From Alistipes sp. (GTDB lineage: Bacteria > Bacteroidota > Bacteroidia > Bacteroidales > Rikenellaceae), in assembly GCA_017416915.1 (NCBI GenBank), contig JAFQAN010000016.1, positions 1 to 64,000 on the forward strand: a stretch of 64,000 nt of DNA. Reading direction: 5' to 3'. The translations under genes and the position numbers were made by a program. The notes beneath the pieces were generated by a model. The model was not told the origin of the DNA, made no database searches, and saw only the letters and a list, made by a program, of their open reading frames with translations. Shown here piece after piece: positions 7,922 to 16,231 of the stretch (positions are counted from its first letter, which is position 1; the number at the start of each line of letters is the position of its first letter).

Positions 7922-10261
7922 TTAGATATTGTAGCCGAAATCGGTTGTCTCGGTGCAACGCAGCTTAGCAGTATGCTCACCACACTGGATAGTGAACGTA
8001 CCCTCTTCGAGGTGCCACTTACCATCACGACCTACCATTGCCAACTCCTCGGCGTCGAGTTCGAACTCTACGGTACGGCTCTCGCCTGCTTGAAGCTCAA
8101 TCTTCGTGAAGTCGCGCAGACGGCGTGCGTCGGGAACGATTGATGCTACATCGTCGTTGATGAAGAGCAGTACGCTCTCTTTACCTGCGCGGTCGCCCGT
8201 GTTCTTAATATCTACCGCAATACGAATCTTGTCGCCTGCCTTGAACTCCTCGCCCTCGACAACACGAAGGTTGCTGTATGCGAAGGTGGTGTATGACAAA
8301 CCGTAGCCAAATGCCCACTGTGCTGAGACAACGGCGTTGTAGTCGTATGCACCCTCCATAGTGCCAACGCTCTCCGATACCTTGTGGTCGTAGGTGGTCA
8401 TAGCGTTAGAGTACTTCTGGTAGGTGTAGGGGAGTTTACCCGAGGGGTTTACCTTGCCATAGAGAATGTCTGCTACGGCAGCTGCGCCCTCCGTGCCAGG
8501 AAGGTAGGTGTGAAGCACACCCTTAACGTCATCTACGAACGACGATATGATACGACCGCGACCCTCGTTGAGAAGCAATACCACGGGCTTGCCCGTAGCG
8601 ATGAGAGCCTTGGCGAGTGCCTGCTGGTTGGGCGAAATCTCCATCTCGTTAAGGTTGCCAGGGGTCTCGCAGTATGAGTTCTCGCCGAGGCAGAGAACTA
8701 TAACATCAGAACCCTCCGAAGCCTTCACTGCACCCTCGATGTCGATGTTGCACTCGTCTGCATAGGTGCCGCCATCCTTATACTCAACACCTGCGTAGTA
8801 GGTTACGTTGTCGCCACCGATAGCCTTGATAGCGTCGAGCAACGTTACACCGTCGGGCAGTACCTTATCGACGATGTCGCCCTGCCAAGAGTAGCTCCAA
8901 CCGCCGCACAACGGACGCATACGGTCAGCGTTAGGACCTGCCACAAAAATCTTGCTGTCGGGGGCAAGAGGCAGTATGTTGTTCTCGTTTTTGAGCAACG
9001 TAATAGACTCGGCAGCAGCCTCGTAGCAAGCCTTGCGAATATCCTCGCCTTGGAACTTGGGATAGTCTTTGAGGTAGGTGTTGGGCGTGTCGATAAGCCC
9101 CAAACGCAACTTCATACGAATAACGCGGCGGGCAGCGTCGTTTATTCGCTCCTCCGACACCTTACCCTCCTTAACAAGCTCGATAAGCAGAGGACAGAAG
9201 TCCACGTCGTAGGGAATCATTGACATATCGACACCTGCATTAATCGAGATGCGGATAGCATCCTTGTAGTCGGTAGCAATCTTCTCACGCGTGTAGAGGT
9301 TTACAATATCCGACCAGTCGGTAACAATCATTCCGTCCCACTGTAAGCCCTCTTTGAGCCATACGGTAAGCAACTCATAGTCGGCGTGTGTGGGAACACC
9401 ATTTACCGATGCCGAGTTTACCATAATCGAGAGCGCACCAGCCTCGATAGCTGCCTTAAAGGGTGCAAAGTGCTTCTCACGAAGCTCCGAAATAGATACA
9501 TAGGCGGGGGTACGATCCTGACCCGAGTTGGTCATACCGTATGCCATATAGTGCTTGGGACACGATGCTATGTGATACTTGTCGATATGGTTGGGGTCTT
9601 CGCCCTGATAGCCGAGTACCATCTCGCGTGCCATCTCGGCAGAGAGGTATGCATCCTCCGAGAAGCTCTCCCATACGCGCGACCACGACGACTTACGACC
9701 GAGGTCGATGGTGGGCGAGTAGGTCCACGGAATGTTACTTGCGCGCACCTCGTATGCCGTCATCTCTGCCATATTGCGCACCAAAGCACGGTTGAACGAT
9801 GCTGCTCCGTTTACCTCCTGCGGGAAGAGGGGCGATGCCCAAGTGTAGGTGGCGCCGTGAATGGCGTCGATGCCGTAGAGCGTGGGAAGACCCGTGTGCT
9901 TTATCGACGCAGCGTTGATTTTCTCAATAACCTCGTTCCACTGTTCGGCGGTAAGAGCCTTGCCTGGGGCATTGAGTACCGAGCCGAACTTGTACTTTGC
10001 CGCAAGCTGGTCGAGTACATCCTCTTTGAGTACAAAAGCCTTGTCGTCGGCAACGCCGCTTATGCTGTTGCCCAACATATCGATACCGATCTCTGCCATC
10101 TGACCGACCTTCTCTTCAAGTGTCATCTTCGAGAGAATCTTCTCCACCTCGCGCTCAATCTTCTTGTCGGGCGCTATTGCTGGCTTACGCTCCTGAGCGG
10201 TAGCCGAAAGACCGATTACTGAAAGTAATGCAGACATAGCTAAAAGTTTGATAGTTTTCAT
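7922..10261 (-). CDS. bglX: Glycoside hydrolase family 3 beta-glucosidase (BglX-like)
   Basis: The 779-residue periplasmic enzyme has a Sec signal peptide ending near SATAQE (residue 24). The GH3 N-terminal barrel holds the KH pair in CPKHYMAYG (236-237) and the nucleophile Asp315 in MIVTDWSD. The C-terminal alpha/beta domain and a fibronectin III-like domain (from about 680) complete the BglX layout. It releases terminal beta-glucose or a related sugar from oligosaccharides. It is the first gene of a two-gene operon with GH2 and has its own -7 box at 10317-10324. No SusC/SusD pair is nearby, so this is not a complete polysaccharide utilisation locus. Confidence 0.93.
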   Translation of the reverse strand: MKTIKLLAMSALLSVIGLSATAQERKPAIAPDKKIEREVEKILSKMTLEEKVGQMAEIGIDMLGNSISGVADDKAFVLKEDVLDQLAAKYKFGSVLNAPGKALTAEQWNEVIEKINAASIKHTGLPTLYGIDAIHGATYTWASPLFPQEVNGAASFNRALVRNMAEMTAYEVRASNIPWTYSPTIDLGRKSSWSRVWESFSEDAYLSAEMAREMVLGYQGEDPNHIDKYHIASCPKHYMAYGMTNSGQDRTPAYVSISELREKHFAPFKAAIEAGALSIMVNSASVNGVPTHADYELLTVWLKEGLQWDGMIVTDWSDIVNLYTREKIATDYKDAIRISINAGVDMSMIPYDVDFCPLLIELVKEGKVSEERINDAARRVIRMKLRLGLIDTPNTYLKDYPKFQGEDIRKACYEAAAESITLLKNENNILPLAPDSKIFVAGPNADRMRPLCGGWSYSWQGDIVDKVLPDGVTLLDAIKAIGGDNVTYYAGVEYKDGGTYADECNIDIEGAVKASEGSDVIVLCLGENSYCETPGNLNEMEISPNQQALAKALIATGKPVVLLLNEGRGRIISSFVDDVKGVLHTYLPGTEGAAAVADILYGKVNPSGKLPYTYQKYSNAMTTYDHKVSESVGTMEGAYDYNAVVSAQWAFGYGLSYTTFAYSNLRVVEGEEFKAGDKIRIAVDIKNTGDRAGKESVLLFINDDVASIVPDARRLRDFTKIELQAGESRTVEFELDAEELAMVGRDGKWHLEEGTFTIQCGEHTAKLRCTETTDFGYNI

Positions 10262-10316
10262 AGTGTTATTTATTGATTGTTTGTTGCACTCGTCAAAGGG
10301 AAAATTTCCTCGACTA

Positions 10317-10324
10317 CAAAGATA
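10317..10324 (-). promoter_or_regulatory. -7 box of the GH3-GH2 operon (TATCTTTG)
   Basis: On the minus strand TATCTTTG lies 55 nt before the GH3 ATG. The upstream segment is AT-rich, with no clear -33 TTG. Confidence 0.5.
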
Positions 10325-10444
10325 CTTAATTTTTATAAAAAATTAGTCTCTCTCTCGGCTAAACTTTTCGATATAATACAAACCACTCCGCTAATACAAC
10401 AAACCGTCCCCTCGGAAGCGATTGTCGTTAGATGTAAACTAAAA

Positions 10445-10476
10445 GGTAGCTATTAGGCAAGTGCCCAATAACTACC
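10445..10476 (-). terminator. Terminator of the DUF3244 gene
   Basis: GGTAGCTATT...AATAACTACC forms a long hairpin with one mismatch and an inner GGC/GCC. On the minus strand it runs into TTTTAGTTT, 28 nt after the stop. Confidence 0.65.
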
Positions 10477-10503
10477 TATCGTTAAACGCCTCCAAATGGC
10501 TGT

Positions 10504-10953
10504 TTACTCCAACTCGAAGTAACCGTAATAGTCGCCCTCGGCGGTGCTAATTAGCAGAGTGTACGTGCCGCTTAGTGGCTCAAAGGCTAACTCTAAACTC
10601 TTGGCTCCATTCTCTGTTTCGGCACTCCACATATCGCCGCTTGCCGTATTCTCAATTGTAGCCGATACCCACTCTGTGGCATTGTCGAAGTTGATAACAA
10701 TGCGCTCCTCAGCAAGCTCAACGGCTATGCCCTGTGGCTGCTCCGCGAGAGGACGCGGATATGGCTTCTCGCCCTTGCCTTTGTCGGGTTTGAAGATAGG
10801 TATTGTGCGGTTTGGACGCTTTATTCGCTCAGGTAGCCGTTTAAGTGGTGGTGTGCCATCTGCTGGTGGAGCCGCTGCATCCATCATAATGCACGAGGTG
10901 AAAAATAGTGCGCTTAGTAGAGATGCTATAAATATGTAGATTGCTCTGTTCAT
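10504..10953 (-). CDS. Small lipoprotein with DUF3244 domain
   Basis: This 149-residue protein has a lipoprotein signal (lipobox FTSC, Cys21), a proline- and lysine-rich linker (about 28-70), and a C-terminal beta-sandwich-like domain (about 76-149) ending in GTYTLLISTAEGDYYGYFELE. The domain resembles DUF3244, a small Bacteroidota surface module of unknown role. It is transcribed alone from a -7 box at 10989-10996 and stops at a hairpin. It has no clear link to the glycosidases next door. The family call comes from pattern memory only. Confidence 0.6.
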   Translation of the reverse strand: MNRAIYIFIASLLSALFFTSCIMMDAAAPPADGTPPLKRLPERIKRPNRTIPIFKPDKGKGEKPYPRPLAEQPQGIAVELAEERIVINFDNATEWVSATIENTASGDMWSAETENGAKSLELAFEPLSGTYTLLISTAEGDYYGYFELE

Positions 10954-10988
10954 ATCGGTTTGCGAAAATTTTTAGCTCTTCGCCTTTG

Positions 10989-11015
10989 CAAAGTTAGTAG
11001 CAAAAAGAGTTTTTA
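10989..11015 (-). promoter_or_regulatory. Promoter of the DUF3244 lipoprotein gene (TAACTTTG)
   Basis: TAACTTTG (10989-10996 on the minus strand) follows a TTG about 20 nt upstream. The gene ATG is 35 nt downstream. Further upstream, 11120-11147 holds overlapping palindromes, including the perfect 12-mer CACTGCGCAGTG, of unknown role. Confidence 0.55.
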
Positions 11016-11176
11016 GCAACTTTTTTGCTTAAAAATTTTTCAGCGGTGCGTAGTCTAAAATGCTGATTGTTAGTGTGTTGCAAATTGTAAAAATGCCAAT
11101 TTTTCAACCTCTTGATAATCAGTGTGTTATGGTAACACTGCGCAGTGGTAGATATAACTCTTTGAAAGTGTGATAG

Positions 11177-12835
11177 TTACTTTTCTGATAGAGCTGCGCA
11201 TAACATCTCTTGGCTATCGGTCTCTGCCCTCTTGATTTTCTGTTTGAGGTTGTACTTCATCTTCGATACCGTTATTGGGTCGCTGTCGATGAAGAGGGCG
11301 ATGGCACGGTTTGAGAAGCCCGCAAAACTATACAGAGCGATACGCATATCGCGTTCGCTGAGCTTTGGCATCTGCTCACGGAGCTGCGCCATAAGGTTGT
11401 GGCGGTAGCGGTTTACAGCCTCCTCCATATTGTCAAGTCGCTCCCTATCATTCTTTATTGACGTGATAGTCTGGCTCAGCTTATCATAGACCAGCGTCTT
11501 TTGTCGCGACGAGCCACTGTGGTCGTAGTAGATGTCGCACAGCTCATTCAACTCGCTGAAACGGTCGCGGTAGAGTGCGCCAATCGAGGCGTTCATCTCG
11601 TCGGGAAGATTACGATTTGCCAACTGCAACTCCTTGATGGTCTCTACGTACTGTGCTATATCGCGATTTTTGCGGCGCATACGATACCATATATATAATA
11701 TAGCAACTACTACAAGGATGGCGATGCCCACATATATCATAATGTTACGCTGACGGATGAGCGAGCGTTCGCGGCGTTCACTATCCAAGTTTTTCTGCAA
11801 CAGCTCTACCTGCACATTGAGAATAGGCTGCTCCAAGGCACGAAGCACGGTGCTATCTTGTCGGTGCTTGTTTATCTCGTGGAGCGATAGGGCGTTTTGG
11901 GTGTCGTCGAAGGCGCGATATACGGCGTAACTTGCATACTCAACACGCTCGGAAAACTCGTCATAGCTGCGCGCGATAGCGATATTTTCGTACGCCTCTT
12001 TCTCATCGTGGCGATTGGCGGCACATATAGCCTTGACGCTGTAATAGAATGCCTTGCCATTTAGTAGGCACTCCTGCGTGTCGAATAGCGATATTGTTGC
12101 CTCGCACTTGTCGTAATCCTCGACCTGTGTGTATAGCTCGGCAAGGTTGTGTAGCACCTCGCACAATAGCCATTTATTCTGCTGCTCTATGGCGTAGTCG
12201 CGCACTTCGATAAGCAGCGGCTCAGCCTTCTGGTAGTGGCGAGAGTTTATCAATGCGCAACCCATATCCAACATCGCGTATGCGCAATGCTCTGTGAGGT
12301 TGGCTCTCTTGAAGCAGTCGTAACTCTCGTTGTGCGACTCGTAGGCGTTGCGGAAGAGGTAGCCGTCGCTATAAATCGATGCCTTTGTGCGGTGAACAAG
12401 ACCCTCCAAGCGAGGGTTGTTAATCTTGTGGCACGACTCCTCGGCAAGAAGTAGTGAGTGCATAGCCTCGGGCATCTTGCCCGCAGCCTGCATAACTAAG
12501 GCGTGCTGGTAGAGTGCGCGGGCGCGCTCGGCGTGGTTGTCGCTCTCCGTGTAGTACCTCGCCATAGGTGCTGCGAGGCTATCATTGTCGCTCACTATGC
12601 GGTTGTAGTAGGCAGCCTCGCAATATACCAAGGCGTAGCGCGCGAAGTCCATTTTGCCGTGTATATCGTCGCGATTGATGCCCTGCATAATACGCAGAGC
12701 CTCCTCGGGCGCGCTCTCGGCAATGCTCTCGGCGTGGTCTATCTCCTCCAAGATGGCATCGTCCGTCGAGCAGGCGTAGCCAAGAGAGGTAGCCGCGAGC
12801 GTGAGCAGTAGGTATATGTGTTGCGATAGCTTCAT
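11177..12835 (-). CDS. Membrane-anchored TPR regulator with C-terminal LuxR-like HTH
   Basis: The 552-residue protein has a lipoprotein-like signal (GYACS, Cys22), then about 300 residues of TPR helices with repeated A..Y..AL patterns. A single membrane helix (about 365-385, IYVGIAILVVVAILYIW) comes next, then a coiled coil and a C-terminal helical domain with LSERDMRIALYSFAGFSNRAIALF near 500-525. The last part resembles the LuxR/GerE helix-turn-helix used to bind DNA. Such proteins are common in Bacteroidota and are thought to sense something outside the membrane. The signal and targets are unknown. It is monocistronic, with no convincing promoter box. Confidence 0.75.
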   Translation of the reverse strand: MKLSQHIYLLLTLAATSLGYACSTDDAILEEIDHAESIAESAPEEALRIMQGINRDDIHGKMDFARYALVYCEAAYYNRIVSDNDSLAAPMARYYTESDNHAERARALYQHALVMQAAGKMPEAMHSLLLAEESCHKINNPRLEGLVHRTKASIYSDGYLFRNAYESHNESYDCFKRANLTEHCAYAMLDMGCALINSRHYQKAEPLLIEVRDYAIEQQNKWLLCEVLHNLAELYTQVEDYDKCEATISLFDTQECLLNGKAFYYSVKAICAANRHDEKEAYENIAIARSYDEFSERVEYASYAVYRAFDDTQNALSLHEINKHRQDSTVLRALEQPILNVQVELLQKNLDSERRERSLIRQRNIMIYVGIAILVVVAILYIWYRMRRKNRDIAQYVETIKELQLANRNLPDEMNASIGALYRDRFSELNELCDIYYDHSGSSRQKTLVYDKLSQTITSIKNDRERLDNMEEAVNRYRHNLMAQLREQMPKLSERDMRIALYSFAGFSNRAIALFIDSDPITVSKMKYNLKQKIKRAETDSQEMLCAALSEK

Positions 12836-12916
12836 ATTGCAAATGTAGTAAATTTACGCCTAACAGCAAAATTTTACGACAGCAAAAGCGAATGGCGGGA
12901 TAATCTCAAAAACAAA

Positions 12917-12944
12917 AGACGAGCTGCCGTGAAGCAACTCGTCT
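12917..12944 (-). terminator. Terminator of korB
   Basis: AGACGAGCTGC (12917-12927) and GCAACTCGTCT (12934-12944) form an 11-bp stem with one mismatch. On the minus strand TTTTGTTTTT follows. It is 22 nt after the korB stop. Confidence 0.85.
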
Positions 12945-12966
12945 CGAATGGTGCATTTTGAGAGTA

Positions 12967-13998
12967 TTAGCGAATCTCCCAAGTCTGACCCGAACGCAAC
13001 AAATCATCAACACACTTAATCTTCGCGGTAGCCTTAACCTCCTCTACCTGCTGCTGTACGCGCTGATCATAGACGTTCTCGTCATCAACATCGCGGATGA
13101 CACCGACAGCAACGGGGTACTCGGGGTACTTCATTGCTGCAAGCATAGAGTGTAGCGTAGTATCTGCGGTCTTAGCATCGTGTACCAAAATGTCGTCGAT
13201 GGTGTAGCCATCCTCGCCAATAGTAACGGGCTTTAAGCGCATATTCTCAAATACCAAACCCTTGTTCTTGTCCTTGCCAAAGAGCATCTTCTCACCGTGT
13301 TTCAGTACGATGGTATGCTCCTCGCGAGTAGCCTTGTCGCCAGCAAACATTGCGTGGGTCTTGTCGTTGAAAATCATACAGTTTACCAATGCCTCGGTAA
13401 CAGCCATACCCTTATGCTTAGCGGCTGCAACCAGACAATCCTTCGTCAAGACAACCTCCTGGTCGATGGTGCGCGCAAAGAACGTACCCTTGGCGCCAAT
13501 GACCAGCTCACCTGGGGTAAATGGCTTCTCTACCGTACCGAAGGGCGAGGTCTTGGTAATCTTGCCCAACTTCGTAGTAGGCGAGTACTGACCCTTAGTC
13601 AGACCATATATCTCGTTGTTGAACAGTATCACGTTAAGGTCGATGTTACGACGAATGGCGTGGATGAAGTGGTTACCACCGATAGCCAACGAGTCGCCAT
13701 CGCCCGTGCATACCCATACCGAGAGGTCGGGGTTAGCTGTCTTGATACCAGTAGCAATGGCGTTCGCACGACCGTGAATGGTGTGGAAGCCAAAGGTCTT
13801 CATATAGTAGATGAAGCGCGACGAGCAGCCGATACCCGATACGAATGTAAACTTGTTGTGGGGCTTATCCAAGGCGTCTGCCACCTCGGGCATAGCGCGC
13901 TGCACGGCATTAAGTATAGCGTGGTCGCCGCAACCGGGACACCACTTTACCTGTTGATCGCTCTTGAAATCGGCGGGTGTATATTTGAAATCTGCCAT
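12967..13998 (-). CDS. korB: 2-oxoacid:ferredoxin oxidoreductase, beta subunit
   Basis: The 343-residue subunit binds thiamine diphosphate and Fe-S. WCPGCGDHAIL near residues 19-29 supplies the cluster Cys pair, and GDGDSLAIGGNHF (about 97-109) with NNEIYGLTKGQ is the TPP-magnesium motif. With KorA it converts a 2-oxoacid (2-oxoglutarate in the best-known cases) to acyl-CoA, CO2 and reduced ferredoxin in the cytoplasm. It starts 27 nt after korA and ends before a strong terminator. No separate ferredoxin-like subunit is encoded here, which fits the two-subunit KGOR type. Confidence 0.93.
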   Translation of the reverse strand: MADFKYTPADFKSDQQVKWCPGCGDHAILNAVQRAMPEVADALDKPHNKFTFVSGIGCSSRFIYYMKTFGFHTIHGRANAIATGIKTANPDLSVWVCTGDGDSLAIGGNHFIHAIRRNIDLNVILFNNEIYGLTKGQYSPTTKLGKITKTSPFGTVEKPFTPGELVIGAKGTFFARTIDQEVVLTKDCLVAAAKHKGMAVTEALVNCMIFNDKTHAMFAGDKATREEHTIVLKHGEKMLFGKDKNKGLVFENMRLKPVTIGEDGYTIDDILVHDAKTADTTLHSMLAAMKYPEYPVAVGVIRDVDDENVYDQRVQQQVEEVKATAKIKCVDDLLRSGQTWEIR

Positions 13999-14025
13999 AA
14001 TTGCTAAATCTTTAAGTGGTGTGTA

Positions 14026-15867
14026 TTAAAACATTTTCTCGATGCGCTCGCGAAGCTCTACAACCGTGAAGGGCTGACCCTCAGTCTTGCCGAACGACTC
14101 GAACTCGTACTTCTGGAACTGCTGGCGCAGGTAGTTGGCAAACTGTCCCTCGTTAAGCTCGCATACGATGATGCGCTTGTAACGCTTCAAAATATCCTCG
14201 ACGCCCTTCTGCAAGGGGTAGATATAGTTGAAGTGGAGGTGAGCTACCGACTTGCCCTCGTCGAGGAGCTGCTTAACGGTGCTGTGCAGGTGTCCGCGAG
14301 TACCACCCCAGCCGATAACAAGTACGTCGCCACTCTCGGCGCCATATACATCCAACTCGGGGAGGTAGTCGGCAACCTTCTCTACCTTCTGCTTACGTGT
14401 GGTTACCATCTCCTGATGGTTTTTCGGGTCGTGCGAGATGGTGCCTCTTAGGTGGTCCTTCTCCAAGCCACCGATGCGGTGCTGCAAGCCAGCCTTGCCA
14501 GGGAATGCCCAGCCGCGGGCGAGCTTCTCGTTACGAGCGTAGGGCAAGAACTCTTCACCCTCGCGAGGCTCAACAATAGGAGGTACGATAGCGGGGTAGT
14601 CCTTCATCTCGGGGATGCGCCAAGGCTCTGAGCCGTTTGCGATAAAGCCATCCGAAAGAAGAATTACGGGGGTCATATGCTCCATAGCAATCTTACCTGC
14701 CATAAATGCGTAGTGGAAGCAGTCGCTGGGCGATGATGCTGCAATTACGACCATTGGACACTCGCCGTTACGGCCGTAGAGTGCCTGGTTGAGGTCGCTC
14801 TGCTCGGTCTTTGTAGGAAGACCTGTCGAAGGACCGCCGCGCTGAACATCGACAACAACGATAGGAAGCTCTGCCATCACAGCCAAGCCCATAGCCTCGC
14901 TTTTGAGCGAGATACCAGGACCCGATGTGGTGGTAACGGCGAAGTTACCCGCATAGGCAGCACCAATCGAGGTACAGATACCTGCAATCTCGTCCTCTGC
15001 CTGTACGGTCTTAACGCCCAAGTCCTTACGCTTAGCAAGCTCTTCGAGAATTACCGTTGCGGGAGTGATAGGGTATGAGCCGCAGAAGAGCGGAAGACCC
15101 GACTTCTCGGATGCTGCGCAGAAGCCCCATGCCGTAGCGGTGTTACCGTTGATTGAGCGATATACGCCCTCTTCGAGCTGTGCGGGAGCGATAAAGTAGT
15201 TGTTGGCAATCTGATGTGTATTTGCTGCGAAGTTGTAACCTGCCTCAATTACGAGTTTGTTAGCCTCGGCAACGACGGGGTTCTTCTTCGCGAACTTAGA
15301 GTCAAGGAATCTGCGGGCATAGTCATCGGGGCGGTTATACATCCAGAAGCACATACCCAAGGCAAACATATTCTTGCACTTAACCATCGCCTTGTTGTCC
15401 ATACCAAGATCCTTCAAGGCCTCCTTGGTCATAGTGGTAATGTCGGGGATAATCACATTAAAGCCCTCCAAGTCCAACTCCTTGATGGGGTCGAGGGTCT
15501 TGAAGCCCGCCTTTTTGATGTTATCCTCGGTCATTGTGTCGCCATCGATGATGACTGTTGCTGTGGGCTTCAACCACTTGCGGTTGGCAATTAGGGCTGC
15601 GGGGTTCATAGCAACCAATACGTCGCAGTAGTCGCCAGGGTTATCCACGCGCGATGCGCCTACGTGTACCTGAAAACCCGAAACACCTGCCACAGTACCC
15701 TGCGGTGCGCGAATCTCGGCGGGGTAGTCGGGGAATGTCGAGATGCCGTTACCGAGCAATGCCGATGTGTCCGAAAATAGTGTACCGGTGAGCTGCATAC
15801 CGTCGCCCGAGTCGCCCGAGAAACGGATTACCACATCTTGCAGCTGCCGTACGTTTACGTTGTCCAT
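14026..15867 (-). CDS. korA: 2-oxoacid:ferredoxin oxidoreductase, fused gamma-alpha subunit
   Basis: The 613-residue protein fuses the gamma domain (residues 1-190, opening with VVIRFSGDSGDGMQ) to the alpha pyrimidine-binding domain (from about 225, with GSYPITPATVILEEL) and a C-terminal transketolase-like domain (about 480-613). This fusion is the standard KorA of two-subunit enzymes. It pairs with korB downstream for reductive or oxidative flow through 2-oxoglutarate. The nearby ppdK suggests a central-carbon cluster. A 160-nt leader with an inverted repeat precedes the ATG. Confidence 0.93.
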   Translation of the reverse strand: MDNVNVRQLQDVVIRFSGDSGDGMQLTGTLFSDTSALLGNGISTFPDYPAEIRAPQGTVAGVSGFQVHVGASRVDNPGDYCDVLVAMNPAALIANRKWLKPTATVIIDGDTMTEDNIKKAGFKTLDPIKELDLEGFNVIIPDITTMTKEALKDLGMDNKAMVKCKNMFALGMCFWMYNRPDDYARRFLDSKFAKKNPVVAEANKLVIEAGYNFAANTHQIANNYFIAPAQLEEGVYRSINGNTATAWGFCAASEKSGLPLFCGSYPITPATVILEELAKRKDLGVKTVQAEDEIAGICTSIGAAYAGNFAVTTTSGPGISLKSEAMGLAVMAELPIVVVDVQRGGPSTGLPTKTEQSDLNQALYGRNGECPMVVIAASSPSDCFHYAFMAGKIAMEHMTPVILLSDGFIANGSEPWRIPEMKDYPAIVPPIVEPREGEEFLPYARNEKLARGWAFPGKAGLQHRIGGLEKDHLRGTISHDPKNHQEMVTTRKQKVEKVADYLPELDVYGAESGDVLVIGWGGTRGHLHSTVKQLLDEGKSVAHLHFNYIYPLQKGVEDILKRYKRIIVCELNEGQFANYLRQQFQKYEFESFGKTEGQPFTVVELRERIEKMF

Positions 15868-15930
15868 TGTAGTGAAGTTTGTAGTTTATTTAAGTAAATT
15901 ATGTTATCCTATCCTAAAATAATATTGTGT

Positions 15931-15964
15931 GCGTATGTCCGCATCACGCGCCTTATACATACGC
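15931..15964 (-). promoter_or_regulatory. Hairpin in the korA leader
   Basis: GCGTATGT (15931-15938) and ACATACGC (15957-15964) are perfect 8-bp arms around an 18-nt GC-rich loop, 64 nt before the korA ATG. It could be a leader structure or a protein site. It fits no riboswitch class I recognise. Confidence 0.4.
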
Positions 15965-16026
15965 GCGAGGAGATTTATTGCACAACCAAACAAGCGCACC
16001 TCTATATGGCACCCCATAATTTTATA

Positions 16027-16034
16027 CAAATATA
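16027..16034 (-). promoter_or_regulatory. korA -7 box (TATATTTG)
   Basis: TATATTTG on the minus strand lies about 160 nt before korA. A TTTTTG lies 23 nt upstream, slightly far. The 364-nt gap 15868-16231 holds this box, the leader hairpin and the ppdK terminator, with no gene. Confidence 0.5.
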
Positions 16035-16178
16035 CGAATAATTCTTGAAGGGTGTATCAAAAAGTTGTAATTATTTTGCCTCGGCAGACGCTTTTTTGTA
16101 ATATATCGAGGCTTATTGCTAAATATCGACGCTGTGAGTTGCGATATTGACGGTTTTTTACACCATTTACACAAAATA

Positions 16179-16211
16179 GAAGAGGGTTACCACTCGCTGG
16201 TAACCCTCTTC
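16179..16211 (-). terminator. Terminator of ppdK
   Basis: A perfect 13-bp stem, GAAGAGGGTTACC (16179-16191) with GGTAACCCTCTTC (16199-16211), has a 7-nt loop. On the minus strand TATTTTGTG follows, 20 nt after the ppdK stop. Confidence 0.85.
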
Positions 16212-16231
16212 GTCGTCTATGCTGTGAAAGA

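Noticed and set aside
5397-10261. A full polysaccharide utilisation locus
   Set aside because: Two glycosidases are present, but no SusC/SusD pair or hybrid two-component regulator lies nearby. The membrane TPR regulator is separated and has its own unit.
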